Positions 22,080 to 33,624 of a stretch of 62,500 nt of DNA are shown piece by piece. A program made the position numbers and the translations under genes. This DNA is from Cristatella mucedo (taxonomy: Eukaryota > Bryozoa > Phylactolaemata > Cristatellidae): positions 1 through 62,500 of the forward strand of contig WPIO01000096.1 in assembly GCA_009760855.2 (NCBI GenBank), read 5' to 3'. Below the pieces are notes generated by a model, which worked only from the letters and a program-made list of their open reading frames with translations, was not told the origin of the DNA and did no database searches. How positions within the stretch are numbered: position 1 is the stretch's first letter; each line of letters opens with the position of its first letter.

Positions 22080-23370
22080 GGGAACTTCGTCGTCACAACA
22101 TTTAATAATTTAATTAAACACGTCCTCGAGACTCTTCTCCTGCATGCAAGCCTAGTGCTGACACCATGCAAGCTACCACTAGCCATATTTTACCAGCCGT
22201 CTCTGCACTTGTAAATTTCAAGTATATTATGCTTGTTTATATTGTTCAAGCCATGAGTAATCATTACATCCGTCTTCATTGTTAACCTCTACCTAAAATC
22301 CTGTATGACTATTGTGTTTTTATTATCACTTGCCATTTGATCGCAATTTTCATCTGCAACTGTATACTGCATTAAACGGTATACAGATCTTGGAATGGGC
22401 CAACAGGATGCATTGCTGGTTTTACTACTAGGCTGAGAAATGCAATTCAATCAGCCACAGAAGCCGCTGCTTCTACTGCGCCTTGGTGTGGGGAATATGC
22501 TAGACCTGTTTTGCAGGGCGGCTTAAACAAACGTACCATGGCTGCAGCTCACGAATACACATATACGAATACACGAATACACATACGAATACACACACTT
22601 TGGATGACAGTGAACAAACAAGAAAGGCGAAAGCCATGATTTGAAACATTGACTCGATCTCATTCTCGCCGACTTTCAGGTACGCATGAATAAAGAGGCC
22701 TCTCGGACTGTAACTATGAAGTACTCGCCTAATGTTCGACCTGCTGCAGGCTCAAGCGTGGCGGCACTTCAGCTGCATTAAGGCTTCCTGGACCTGCAGC
22801 ACAAAAACATTGAAGAAATGCTTTAAAAAACGAAGGAAGGCTGCTCTAACAAATAGTTCACTCTCCTCAATCTGTATCTTCACAAATCCACAATGAATAT
22901 ATGCTTGCTGTGCAGGACAGTTGTTTATAGCCTCACCCCAAATCGTAAGTGGCATTTTTTATTCCGTCTGTAACCATGTAACTGTATCCTTTGAAGCAGG
23001 ATAAAGGTAGAAACATACCTTAATAAGGCGACAAGTAATGGCAGCTTGTTGCAAGGAAGTAGCATCACAAGACTGCTGGCCAGAATGTACCAAAGAGGGA
23101 ACCTGCAGATTAGATGTACTTGCATGAGAATTTGCAAGTGAGTTTCCTTCACGGTCTAGGACTTGCACTACAAAAGCTCTGTCGCCAGCAGTCTTTAAAC
23201 GAAGGAATGGAGCAGCTAATTTATTCTCCACGTAGGATCTAAGGACACCGGGGAGTGAAACTCGTGCTCGTTCAGCTAGGTCTAAACAAATTAAGTCATG
23301 AGCGCCACGTGGGTAAGCCTAACAATTGTAATCTGTATCCATTGATTGACCAAAAGCCATACAAGCTATG
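22080..23370. mobile_element. Composite block: LINE A-like 3' part (+) facing LINE C-like RT end (-), copy 1
   Basis: 22080-22540 is a plus-strand A-like RT tail plus 3' UTR variant (ACCATGCAAGCTACCACTAG and CTGCGCCTTGGTGTGGGGAA). 22700-23370 reads on the minus strand as an RT C-terminus. The same two parts, joined by the same junction (CTTAAACAAA then GGCTGCAGCTCACGAAT), recur at 47640-48978. A shared junction means the composite was copied as a unit after it formed. A (TACGAATACACA)-type simple repeat at 22560-22600 is specific to this copy. Confidence 0.65.
22959..23231 (-). pseudogene. Reverse-transcriptase C-terminal remnant (C-like)
   Basis: The frame reads LAAPFLRLKTAGDRAFVVQV near its start, the counterpart of the RLKTxGDRAFSVxAPxLWNSL block near the end of CR1/L2-like RT ORFs. 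Beyond the frame start, near 23311-23345, the reverse complement keeps a trace of the HWLPVxxRIxxKVL block. The rest of the frame is unrecognisable. Dead. Confidence 0.6.
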
Positions 23371-25042
23371 TCAGCAAAGGTGACACATGATAAAACCTCT
23401 TCGGTTTATAAATTAGCTGTTTAGCCGCATTATTTACCATCTGCAGTGGCATATTCGTCCGCATGACTCTCTCGTGTTGCACTGTTTCCGTTGGAGATAG
23501 CTGTAACGTGCCAAGCGGATCACGGGTACATAAAAAAGGGATGAAGAATCAGTGAGTTTTTGCTTAATGCAGCTGGCTGACTAATTAACGGCAGCTGGTC
23601 ACTGCTAAATGTTTACGAAACGTAAACAGGCTGAGCGACGTGAATCTATTGAGTCGGCGTTTAGTGCTGCAAGCCCAGCGAAAAACCGTTGGCATATTCT
23701 GATGCAAAATAACGACCCGACTCGGTATGTACGAATCCTTCCCATCTCGCAACTGAGGCTTTCATTCAGTCTCAGTCATAGATTATCGCCTACTTTTTTT
23801 GCCGAGTCCCTACCGTCAATGAATCGGTAATCAGGATTATCGCTCCCTAATCTGGCTGGTTCAGCTAGCAGCCGTTTCAAGTGAGACAGGACGAAAGAAG
23901 GAGCCTCTTAGAGCTCATCTTCGTACTGCAATCGCGTAATGATCGGCAGTTTTCGCGGCCGTCCACAGCCCAATGGAGCCGCTTACCCCAGTATTATTAG
24001 AATATATATTTTAGGAGCATTTACTGACAATTAGCTTACCTTAAAAGGAACGGACGAAACCGTGTAAAAAGAGGCGCAAGCTCAAAGCGAAGCTACCGCG
24101 GCTTTAGGGTGATTACACACCTTTGATCAAGCAACACCAGCGAGATCCGAAGCTTGGCTAAAAGCGATAGCATTGTTGAGACGACTAGATCCATATCTAT
24201 GTGCTAGCAGTTCTAGTAGCAGTTATAGTTATTCTACCGTTATTAGAATGATGCTATTATATAGGTAAATTACAATTCCTTAAAACTTACTGCACGACAT
24301 TGAGGCAATGTTCTAGAAAGAATCAATCAGCAAAAGAGGCTAGCATAAGTTATGAAAAACGCAGGTCCCGCACTTTTGTTTACCGACTTAAACGGGCATG
24401 GAAGACTGGAAGCCACTCTCGCCCTTAGGGCACCGAATTCCGAGTGGTGTGAGCTTAAGACTAAGGAGGGCAACAGAGAGTGGGCATGCTTTACTCGCAG
24501 TTAATCAACAAACTTAAAGCACAGGCCGTAATTATTTTGTGACCAGCTGGCCAGAAAGGGCTGCAAGATAAAGACACACACTACTGTCGTGAGACTCTGG
24601 CTCAGGGGAAGGGCATTAGCAGGTCCAGCTCTACTAGTGCGACATGAGCACGGCTGGAAGGTTATAATGCAGACGGCCTTCAACAATGACCTATTAGGAA
24701 CTGGCATTAAAAGTAGACAGTGCATTATAGCGTCGGGTCGTTCGAAGACGTGAGAAACAAGGAGCCGAAAATAAGATGTAATGAAAAAGTGCTTGGACCG
24801 AGCAACGGTTATGCCGAGCGAAAATGAAAAAGGAGCATTCGAGATAAAGAGAGAACAAAATAAAATACGCTAGAGAAATCAAGAAACTTGTAAACAAAAA
24901 TACAGATTTTTGGGTTGAAGATATATAAAAATGATAATACTGATATTCAGGATGTACAAATATCACTTAGTTTGACTAGACCAACTCCTAATTAATGAAG
25001 TGAGCACGGAGCTGTTCCTTATGCTGTCGCTGCTCGGTACTT
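23371..25042. other. Unassigned non-coding stretch, 1.7 kb
   Basis: Short frames only (maximum about 90 codons). No shared repeat recognised. One frame at 23609-23830 starts MFTKRKQAERRESIESAFSA but is not followed by a recognisable domain. Confidence 0.35.
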
Positions 25043-25218
25043 TAAAAGACATACTAGCTGATTCAACCGCACCTCCTGTATAGCGCCAGAAGAGCCTCTA
25101 GGGCTATCGCCACTCCTTGCTGCTGCAATTAAGGGTTGCCCACCACAGGATTCGAACCCACGACCTCGGTACCGTGGTCATGAAAAGCAACCGCCTTATA
25201 TAGTATGACATCTCGGCT
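25043..25218 (-). mobile_element. tRNA-derived SINE, copy 1
   Basis: On the minus strand the order is a tRNA-like head with an A-box region (near 25180-25210), a B box seen here as GGATTCGAACCC (25150-25161; GGGTTCGAATCC when reversed), then a body with GGCGATAGCCC and GGCTCTTCTG-type motifs and AATCAGCTAG. The same head and body occur at 28630, 29052 and 41857. Transcription of such elements is by RNA polymerase III through internal A and B boxes. No tail or target duplication was seen. Confidence 0.85.
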
Positions 25219-25802
25219 TAACTGGTTTTATCTACCGTTGACGTACATGACTTGATCAACAAGCTCGACAAAACAATGACCTGCATAAGTCAGGCTCCTA
25301 TTTGGAATTAACCTAAGCAGTAGCCCACTTGTAAAATTCATTAAAAATGACAATGGCTGTGCACTTACGTAAGCAATGGTTCAACTGATTTTTTACCACT
25401 ATGGTTTGAAAGATAGCTCTCCTTGTTTAAATAACTCAAATTCGTGACGGAACTACTGCTAATGCAACCGTTATCAAATCTACCTTTCGTCGTCATAAGC
25501 GATACCAATAATACGACTATTTCCTCACATACGAGGTGTCCTAATCAGCCTCGGTCTGTACGTTTGACTAGAGTTCCAGGCTGCAACCAAAGTAGCGACT
25601 GTAACGAGAACTCCGTTTATTATGCAAGGTCTTATTCGTGGGGCACTCGAGTAGCCTGGCTGGCTGCTGCCCACGACATTCTTGCAAAACGATTTACGGA
25701 TACGGATTTTTTTGGATTTGTCTTCCGAGGCATTTCGTGGCTAAATTCACAATTTTAAAAGCCAGCAGATATGTCCAAGTCATAGCAGATATCAGAAAAA
25801 AA
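25219..25802. other. Unassigned non-coding stretch
   Basis: GACGGAACTACTGCTAATGC at 25446 resembles GCCGGAACTACCGCTAATGT at 28030, a possible short shared repeat next to SINE copies. No gene. Confidence 0.35.
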
Positions 25803-26075
25803 TGGAATCCCCTCTTTCTAGGCACTTTACAGATGCTGCAAGGAAAGCATGACCGAATGATTAGCGGCAACATTTGCAATCTCATCGAGCCTCATATTGC
25901 AAGCTGTGACGTGCACAAGGTGAAATTTCGAAACCGTGAGCTGAGGTGGCACAGCTTCGCAGGCATAAGCACACAAAGGATGAATAACAGGGACCCACTA
26001 AGCCTTGTGATTAGAAGGTATGTTTTAACCTTCTTATAAATTTCATGTTAGGGGATGTTGTGGCATCAGTCGGCC
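25803..26075 (-). mobile_element. LINE family A 3' UTR copy, minus strand
   Basis: CTCTTTCTAGGCACTTTACA at 25811 and GCTGCAAGGAAAGCATG are the family A 3' end. GGATGAATAACAGGGACCCA at 25978 and the following segment to AGGGGATGTTG correspond to the 3' UTR start and RT stop region. The AAT tail and last 40 bases are missing. The middle of the UTR is diverged or partly replaced. Confidence 0.7.
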
Positions 26076-26408
26076 AAATTGATTAAGCTAGCCCTATACA
26101 ATTAAGACGTCGGATGGCTAATATTTGCAAATCTTGGCAATGTAACATAAATGAAAATGAAAAATCAAAAAATGGATTAACTCTATCAAAATGGACTTGT
26201 TAAATACATTCGAGCCTGTCACATCAGCACACGCTTATTGATCTGTATGTTTCTAAGGTGTTGTATACTCTTGTGTTTAAAACAGCTGTTTTCAATGCAG
26301 CCAAAACATCAATTACACTGTCCAAGTCAATACCTTAAGTACTGACCGCCTAATCATTTCTCGTACCGCGCCCTTTATGTCCTGCCGATTCACACGACTG
26401 GCCTCTCC

Positions 26409-26468
26409 CTAGCATGACCCCTAGCATGACCCCTAGCATGACCCCTAGCATGACCCCTAGCATGACCC
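26409..26468. repeat. 12 bp tandem repeat, five perfect units
   Basis: Five consecutive copies of CTAGCATGACCC. Because 12 is divisible by three, it gives open repeats in several frames (Met-Thr-Pro-Ser forward, Gly-His-Ala-Arg reverse). These frames are a by-product of the array. Confidence 0.98.
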
Positions 26469-26839
26469 CGTGGCCGTGCCAGATCCCACCATTCCAACAT
26501 GGCCAGTTCACAGCCAAGCCTGGGTCGAAACAAGGTACAAAAAGGCACAGCCATTCTACTGCTCGAAACGAAACTCGATTGAACGATAAAAGTTACCTGA
26601 CGTATGCCCCTCCTGAAATAGATGGCAAGCATTAGCAAACTGAACTATGACATTGCCTCAGAAGAGGTTGATGAGAAAGAGACAGATCACTGATACCAAC
26701 GTGGCTGATTTCGTTAACGGTAGCGACCTCTTTGTTGAAGAAGTGCGTGATAAAGACGAAGTGGTTTTCAATGATTGCACACCACTGATTTCTATCGTTT
26801 CGCAAGTTTAAGGGAAAATAAAAAAATTAAAACTTAAAA
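26469..26839. other. Unassigned non-coding stretch
   Basis: Nothing recognised. 26076-26408 is likewise blank. Confidence 0.35.
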
Positions 26840-27130
26840 TACTGCTTTGTATTTCATAAGACAGGGCTCCTAAATGTGTTTTACGGCTTAATACAAATGC
26901 TGCAGCTAAGCCTTGTGTGGCTGATAGGACGCAAAGTCCAATCTACATTGCCCGTGGATATCCCCTGCAGATACCTTTGGAGATTCTGTGTGGACCACTG
27001 AGTGTCATCTGCATAGAAGTGAAAGCCTAGATTGCTCGGCAATCACATCGGCAGAAGGTTAAAAACAGGGAAAAGAACGGGACCAATCAAGGCGTCGTGA
27101 GGTACCCCATATTTTAGAGATTCCTCCAGT
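26840..27130 (-). pseudogene. Reverse-transcriptase palm remnant with intact YADD
   Basis: Reading the minus strand, 27110 down to 27060 gives LKYGVPHDALIGPVLFPVFN, the counterpart of the RT block GVPQGSxLGPVLFxxY. After a frameshift, 26998-27030 gives GFHFYADDTQ, RT motif C with both catalytic aspartates intact. Only about 100 codons survive and a frame change lies between the two blocks, so the enzyme is dead. It resembles the family A RT at 54320. Confidence 0.8.
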
Positions 27131-27364
27131 GATCGTTGTCCGTTCACATCAATATTTAGAGTCGCCCACTGAGATAGGACCTGAATGATTGCAATGCAGT
27201 GCCAGTAATGCCCAGGCGAGCAGGATGATGCTAGTAGGGAGGACTGCTAGTCGGATACGTAAACGCATGCTGCGGCTAGTAGTCGGAGGTCTGGCGGCAA
27301 TCTCAGCGAATTTCGTATTCATGCAATATAGTTCGTAATAGTATGCACTGTCAGCGAGCACAAG

Positions 27365-27640
27365 AAGACAATGGACGAATCGCAGTGAACCGCGGAATTA
27401 AGTAACGAACAAGTGTATTTCTAGCCACCTTTAATATGGCATACAATCAGGGAATTTTGCTGTTCAATTCGGGTATGAGTTCGAGGTTTTCAAAGCAGGC
27501 GATCCGCAAGAACGGTTTCCCAAGGATTTGAGCTTCGCACGAGGCATAACTAAGCGACATTTGAGAGTTGAGCGGGAATTAGGCCTTAAATGGGGCGATC
27601 CCAAGAACGGGGAAAGAGGGGCTTAAGAGAACAGAATCTG
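27365..27640 (-). mobile_element. Diverged LINE A RT C-terminal/3' UTR piece
   Basis: Plus-strand blocks run in the same order as in the copy at 260-460: GGACGAATCRCAG, GTGTRTTT, TTTCCAAGGATTTGAGCTT versus TCTCCAAAGGATTTAGGGTT, then CACGAGGCATAACTA versus TACGAGGTATTTCTA. Identity is low (about 60-65 percent by eye) but the order and spacing hold. No open frame is kept. Confidence 0.5.
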
Positions 27641-28629
27641 TGGTGCTTGACAAGCTACGGGATGTGTGCCACCAAATGAGGAAGACACGACGAGGACTAT
27701 TGAGAGACATTGACATTGGGAGACGGGATTAGCAAGACCAGTCTCCGTTAGAGTTACTTCAACGTGCATCGAATTCGACTCGGCCGACGACTTCCCGTGT
27801 AGGCCTCCGGCAAAGGGCTGGCCCTTAACGGTCGAGGTCCTAGGCATCGGAAGTTTCCAGGGAGAGATCATGCAAGTGACCAGAGATACCAGTTGAGTAA
27901 GTAAAATCTATTCATTTGCTATCGGCTCGTTTTCAGGTAGGCCAGCTGATTTTTAGCCAGCAAGCTGGCCACAGAGTTTCATTTATTCGGGATTTTGCAT
28001 TACCGAAAAAGGCTAAGCTCTCAAAGTCATGCCGGAACTACCGCTAATGTATTGTTAACTCGAACTCTGCTCATCATAGGAGATCTTATCATCATAGGCC
28101 GACCCACGTTATGCAGTCCCTCATACCAAAGAGAATTAATAGGTATTCTCAAATAACCCTGGCCACCGTCATTAATTTCTCGGAACCCAGGACGTTCCTG
28201 CCGTATCAGTGAAAGTTTGTAGTGTCGTGAATCAACGGTCCGCCTATATGCTTAACGTACCTAGGATTCTCTAATTAGTACTATTTTCATCAGCAACTTT
28301 TGGCGGATGTGATCTCGTTATAAATAGATGTATTGAAAGGCCGTTTGTCTGCTGCTAGCCCAGAAATAGCTACTTGGCATGATCACACCAGTCTATCCTA
28401 ACAAAGGCCAAAAGCACCAGCCTAACAAAGAAAAGTCTAGCAGTTATAAAAATATTATTGAATCCCAGATTCCCACTAAAATATCGCAACACTTACGATC
28501 AACCAGCTCCTTAACAGCTACCAGGGGAGCTACTTACCTAAGGCCCTTGTGGTGATCTAACTCATCGCTTACATAGATTCTGTGTCAGCGAGTGAGACGG
28601 GATTTTAGAGCTCATCCCTATGGTAGCAA
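27641..28629. other. Unassigned non-coding stretch
   Basis: No gene. 28025-28050 shares a short block with 25440-25465. Confidence 0.35.
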
Positions 28630-28830
28630 TTGGTGAGCCGTGATGGCCCACTGGGTAAGACGGTTGCTTTCATGACCTCGGTCCCGAGGTGGTGGGTTCG
28701 ATTCCTTTGGTGGGCGATCCTTTATCGCCACTGCAAGCGGTGGTGATAGCCGTAAAGGCTCATCTGTCGCTATACAAAAAGAGGCTGTTTAAGCAGCTAG
28801 GATTGATTTATTATTAATAATATATAGCAT
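28630..28830 (+). mobile_element. tRNA-derived SINE, copy 2
   Basis: The head reads GTGAGCCGTGATGGCCCACT then GGGTAAGACGG (A-box region), and the B box GGGTTCGATTCC lies about 45 bases on. The body follows with GCGGTGGTGATAGCCGTAAA, GCTCATCTGTCGCTATAC and AGCTAGGATTGATTT, ending in a TTATTATTAATAA tail. It is nearly the same as copy 4 at 41857, so it is one of the youngest copies. Confidence 0.92.
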
Positions 28831-29051
28831 GAAGACATGCTCTTTACAAACAATGCAATTGGAATCTTCCACTGTTTCAAGCGGCACCTCAATTTCAATA
28901 AGGCCACAATAGACCTACTCCTGAAATTCATCTCTTTATTGCACATGACTTAGAGTCCTTTAGACCTTAATCACGTTGTAATAGTTATTCGATGCATTAC
29001 TGTGTAACTGTAATGCATAACCACCATGATAAATATGTTCTTTAAAACAAA

Positions 29052-29221
29052 ACCAGCTGATTTAACAGCCTCTTTTGTATAGCGACAGAAGAGCTCTTAC
29101 GGCTATCACTATTGCTGGTATCGACGATACAGGATCGCTCACCGCTGGATTTGAACCCACAACCTGGGTCCCGAGGTCGTGAAAAGCAAGCACCTTACAT
29201 AGTGTGCCATCGCGGCTCGCC
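29052..29221 (-). mobile_element. tRNA-derived SINE, copy 3
   Basis: Minus-strand copy of the same family. Plus-strand landmarks are CAGCTGATTTAACAGCCTCT, TATAGCGACAGAAGAGCTCT, GGATTTGAACCCAC (B box, one base changed) and GTGTGCCATCGCGGCTCGCC (start of the head). It faces copy 2, only 220 bases away, giving an inverted SINE pair. Confidence 0.9.
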
Positions 29222-29329
29222 AAATATTAGGTCATGTACCATCACCAATCAAGACGGCTATAGGCGGGCTACTAATTAAGAAAGAAGTACTATATTATAA
29301 AAACTTGAGTAATTCGGCCTAATATGCCT

Positions 29330-29432
29330 TCTACTGTTCCAATTTTATTTTACTATTCTGCTATTCTATCGTACGTCTGTTCTAATATTCTATTCTACTG
29401 TTCCTATTCTATTCTATTATACCGTTCCTACT
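29330..29432. repeat. Degenerate (ATTCT)n-like pentamer tract
   Basis: Repeated TATTCTATTCTACTGTTCC-like blocks, interrupted. Confidence 0.75.
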
Positions 29433-31784
29433 TAGCTCCTTTAATCATTGATTCCACTTTGGGGGTCAGGCTTCCGGCTTAGGTCGCTCACTAGCAATGA
29501 CTAGTACTGTTAAGAACACTGATTTTTGTCCTTGAGGAAATAAGTGAAGAAGACGCCTAGTTTTGTTTTTTAAATACCGTCAGTTCAGCACAGTCGATGG
29601 CTATATGGAGCCTAGTTATAGGACGAGAAATACCACTGAGATATCATTGCTAATAAGCTGAGCTTAACTGATTCACACTGCTGACATTGCCTGTATGCGA
29701 CAGTAATAAGAAAACACGATGGCACGTGTATCTACATTTCTCATCCGAATCCTAACATACAACTTGTGCTATTTACACATCAAGATGGACACTGTTATTA
29801 CAATGGCTGCATATTTTATGGGCAATCTCAGTATGCGATTGCTTAGCATCTCACGGCTTCATCTCAAGAGACCGACCTCAAGATTGGATTGAATAGGAGC
29901 AGGCCCTAGTGTTTCTACCAGTGGAGACTAAGCCAATACAGCAAAGTTCGCTTTGGCTTTGAGCGCCTTGCCCTTACCAGGTAGAAGAGGGTGAGATGGC
30001 TGCACATGGCTAGACGCCTTCAATAGAAAGATGCAAATGCTCGGACTGACACGCCAGGACAGCACATGGCTGCCAAAACTGAGCGAGAGTGCAAGAATAG
30101 ACACACCACATAAAAGCAAAGACGCTGCACCAGTACCTGTGACTCAAGAGATTTCACTCGCAGGCCGCCTGCAAAGATTGACCGCTATTTACACCTTGAC
30201 CTTGGATGGAGATCAGTAGCAAACCGAACCGCTGGGCATGCCATCACCACAGAAACAACAGGTCCAGCGGCAAAGGCTGCGAACTCTACATATAGCTGGT
30301 TTTAGTAAGTCGTATGATATGACAGCTACATGTCACGACAGTCATATAAAAGCTACCAGAACTGGCGTCAGGCGGCTTACTGGGCGGTTCATTGTCGGAC
30401 ACTGCTGTCTGAAATCAAATCGTTGCCGAAAAATTCCCTCCAAAATATTAAAACTGCAATACATCAATATTTTCCCAATATTCTTTCGAACGATTGCTGT
30501 TTCAATTCAAATAACGATACCTTTGTTATTAGCTCACCATCCAAAGTTTTCGGGATTGAGCTTGTCGGTTTTTAAGCAATGATTATCTCCCTTACATAGA
30601 TGACCGGTTTCGATTACAGTGCTACTAAATAATTAAAGCATAGTAATGCCACCATTTCCACAAAAACGCTTTTTGAAACGGCAGTTTTGATTTGAAAGTA
30701 TAAATAACAGTTCTTCAGGTTTACCCACCAAGCATTATACGATTGTGTTTGTGCTTTCTCATGCTACGACCTCTAGGCATGCCAAAAAGTGTCCCCAAAT
30801 ATCCATGCTTAGATAAAACTGCTATTGATAAAGTAGGCGTCAAACCAATGCGATTTTGATTTAATATAATAGAAAACAGTTGCTCAGGTTTACCAATTGC
30901 ATATTACGTCACTGTGCATGTGAGTTTTCACGAAGTACCCTAAAGTGACCTCGGCCGTTGGATGCTGTTTCATGAGAACATAATTGCACGATCACGTGGA
31001 ATATGTGGAAAATCCCGGAACACCATTCTATAACTCTGGGAATGAACAGTAGTAGGACGATGCTTAAAATGAAAATAGCCGCTCCATCACCATCGCAAAA
31101 TGTAGAAAGGCTGGCTTGCCTGGGCCATCGGTCGCTATAACAAGGAAACATGATAACGTTTGGTTGGTAAACTTGGGCTTGCTAAACTCACCTAAATTTG
31201 GTTATTAAACCCAGATTGCGATTATGTTTAAGTTGGAATATCAAAACCAAAACGTGTGACGTTTTGCATTGGGCCTGGTAGCTGTCTCTCCCTGCGTCTG
31301 AGTGCCTCGAAGTTATTTATTTGACCCAGTAAGAGCTTGACAGAAAAAGAAAATATCAAGGCACAGCAGGATTGATGCCGTGTGAAGAAGTGATGGACAA
31401 CATGTGAGAGAGGAGTAGACCAAATTTTCAAGAGACAGACTGGAAAAAGGGTATACACGGAAAACGTAATTCAGAGAGACAATGTAAGTAAAATACATGG
31501 GCACTTGCAGAGTTACTATTACGCCCTCCTTCAGTGGAACAGACCTTGATGTAAATATTGAGAACTAACTATTCAGTAAGTTCTCTGTGAGCTATATCCG
31601 AATGATTTATGTAAAAAATAGTGGCTCACGAAACTACGACGAGTGATATTCTTGCCTTAGGTTCTGAAACGATCAACAAAGATTACGTCCTATTAACGGT
31701 AAACGTTTACACTGTACATACTTCAAGTGGTTAAGTACTCCTATTCTTGTTGGACGATCTAAACTTACTGAAACTCTAGCCCCT
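29433..31784. other. Unassigned non-coding stretch, 2.3 kb
   Basis: Only short frames (maximum 114 codons at 30238-30582, overlapped by a competing 81-codon frame). A weak direct repeat of the GATTT...ACAGTT.CTCAGGTTTACC type is at about 30685-30735 and 30850-30895. No domain recognised. Confidence 0.35.
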
Positions 31785-32200
31785 TTCAGTGCTGAGTTTT
31801 GGCACTGTCATTACATCTGAAGGCCTTACTGCATGAACTTGAGCAGAGATTTTGCCATTGCACGAAGGACTCCTTAAAAGTGAACCAGTCAATACTCGAC
31901 GGCCAGAATCACCAAGTCCATCCATGCGATTGTAGCATCCCTCCTGGAATCTCGCTTGATCAATTCCATGCAGCACCTCAATGTCTACGTTTATGTTGGT
32001 CACTAGTGACCTAGTCCTGAATTTAATATCCCAATCCATACTACGACTAGCCTTCTGGATCACACGCCCACTGTTCTGCTTCTACGATGCATTGAACAGC
32101 TTCTGCAATGCATAAATTACATTATAAATATATGTCATTAGCCTCATGTCACGTCCCAGTACCTTTCCAAAATTCTCTCGGTAGAGATCCAGCCCCCTTT
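31785..32200 (+). mobile_element. LINE segment just upstream of the RT domain
   Basis: Paralogous to 53447-53860. Shared blocks: TTTTGGCA followed by a common spacing, CAATTCCATGCAGCACCTCA then ATGTC, GTCACTAGTGACCTA, and CACGTCCCAGTACCTTTC. In the partner the last block leads straight into recognisable RT (FKKALIAPLPKK). Here the homology stops after about 32190, so the RT itself is lost. The same strip also reads on the minus strand as SAQVHAVRPSD, shared in part by both copies. Confidence 0.6.
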
Positions 32201-33624
32201 TGTTTTTGAGTTTTTCTATGAGGTCAACTTCCCTTCTAAAGGCTTCCACTGGTCTTATGCAGAACTATTTCCATTTCAAGCAGAATTTTTTATAAGTAGA
32301 TGAACTACTGAATATTGCCTGAGTTTTTACTGAGTGAAGGTATTGTGGACAAATTGACTTTCCGGCATTCCCGATAAATACCCATTCAGTTTTGCAAATG
32401 TACAGTCTGTCTTTTTTAGTACCGTGGTCACCTACTGTCGGCATAGTTGCCTCCATTAGTGATGTCGCGGCCATTTACTAGCCACGGATCAGGCGTCAAG
32501 GCTAGCTAGGATCAAGCTTCATCAGCATTGGCTGTGTGTCATCCAAGACTAGGACTACTGCCAGATCTACATCTGTAGCCAGTTATGTCGGACTTCAAGT
32601 CCGCTCACAGCGTTATAAAAAACGTTTATAAGCTAGCAGTTTAAGCTAGAATTTGAGAAACGGCTGACAGAATTTTCACTAATTTTTAAGTCATCAATCG
32701 GGTCTTTTTAAGCCGTGATAAAGAAGTTACTAAATAAATAAATTTCAAATGACGCCTTGTTCTTAAGCTTCCTAGATTTAAGTGTGAAACAGCAGATAGG
32801 ATCAAGACACGGGAAGTATGGATTTTTACAGATATTTAGAAGGCCATCGCTTTATGGAATTGACAATTTCTGACAGCAATTCTTGAACTCAGCAGATTCA
32901 TTTTTGGTGAAGGTTTTCCGAAAATGTCATCACAGCTCAGCGTCCTCAAGTATCCAAGGGCCAAGGGTGTATCGAATACATTATGTAATGGTGTTTACCA
33001 GCAACGGAGTCACCGAAGGCATATTCAGCGACTCCTGTTTGAGGGAAAACGTTCCTCGTGTTTATATGTCGGAAGTCAAATGAGGGTCGGTCTGTACATC
33101 CTAATGTTGGCATGCACTGCGTTTGAAGCCAATCACGGAGCAAACGATCTCTCGCTAACTGGTCGTGTTAACCTGACGAGCATGCTAGATGTCGGATTCA
33201 AAATAATCAGGCGAAACGTAACTCCAGCAGGTCTGTGGTGGGTTGAAGAATGCACGCTCTAATCTGCACTGCCTCACTGCTTTAACAGGCTGGCCGAAAC
33301 TGTTGTGGAGAGCGAACTTAAACCGTGTTCCTTGTATTCTTACCGTAATTTTGCTGCAGTAACGTGAGAACGAAGGAGAAAAGCAAAAGCTAGGGCCGGA
33401 ATCCGTAGAATTGCCATTTAGGATTCCAAAACACGGGTTGCACAGCTCAGCGTATACTTCAGCTGCTGTTCGCAGCAGAAGGTGGAGCATTAATCTCTGC
33501 TGACTGTGGGCATCTTTTCAGGCCAGCACCTCTTCCACCAGCAGCAGCTACTTTAATTGCAGCAGCAGCCACTTCACCTGCCCCCATGCCAAGGTGAAGG
33601 CCAAGGCCAAGGTATCCCCGGCTT
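32201..33624. other. Mostly unassigned stretch
   Basis: 32465-32545 shares CACTAGCCACRGATCAGGCG-like sequence with 45748-45830. 33535-33610 is CAG/CCA-rich. The longest frame (112 codons at 32924-33262) has no domain. Confidence 0.35.

Noticed and set aside
26409-26638. Met-Thr-Pro-Ser and Gly-His-Ala-Arg repeat proteins
   Set aside because: Both are translations of the same perfect 12 bp tandem repeat on opposite strands, and no further protein sequence supports either.
28630-28720. SINE heads as functional tRNA genes
   Set aside because: A and B boxes are present but no proper acceptor stem pairs, and the same head is followed by the same non-tRNA body in every copy.
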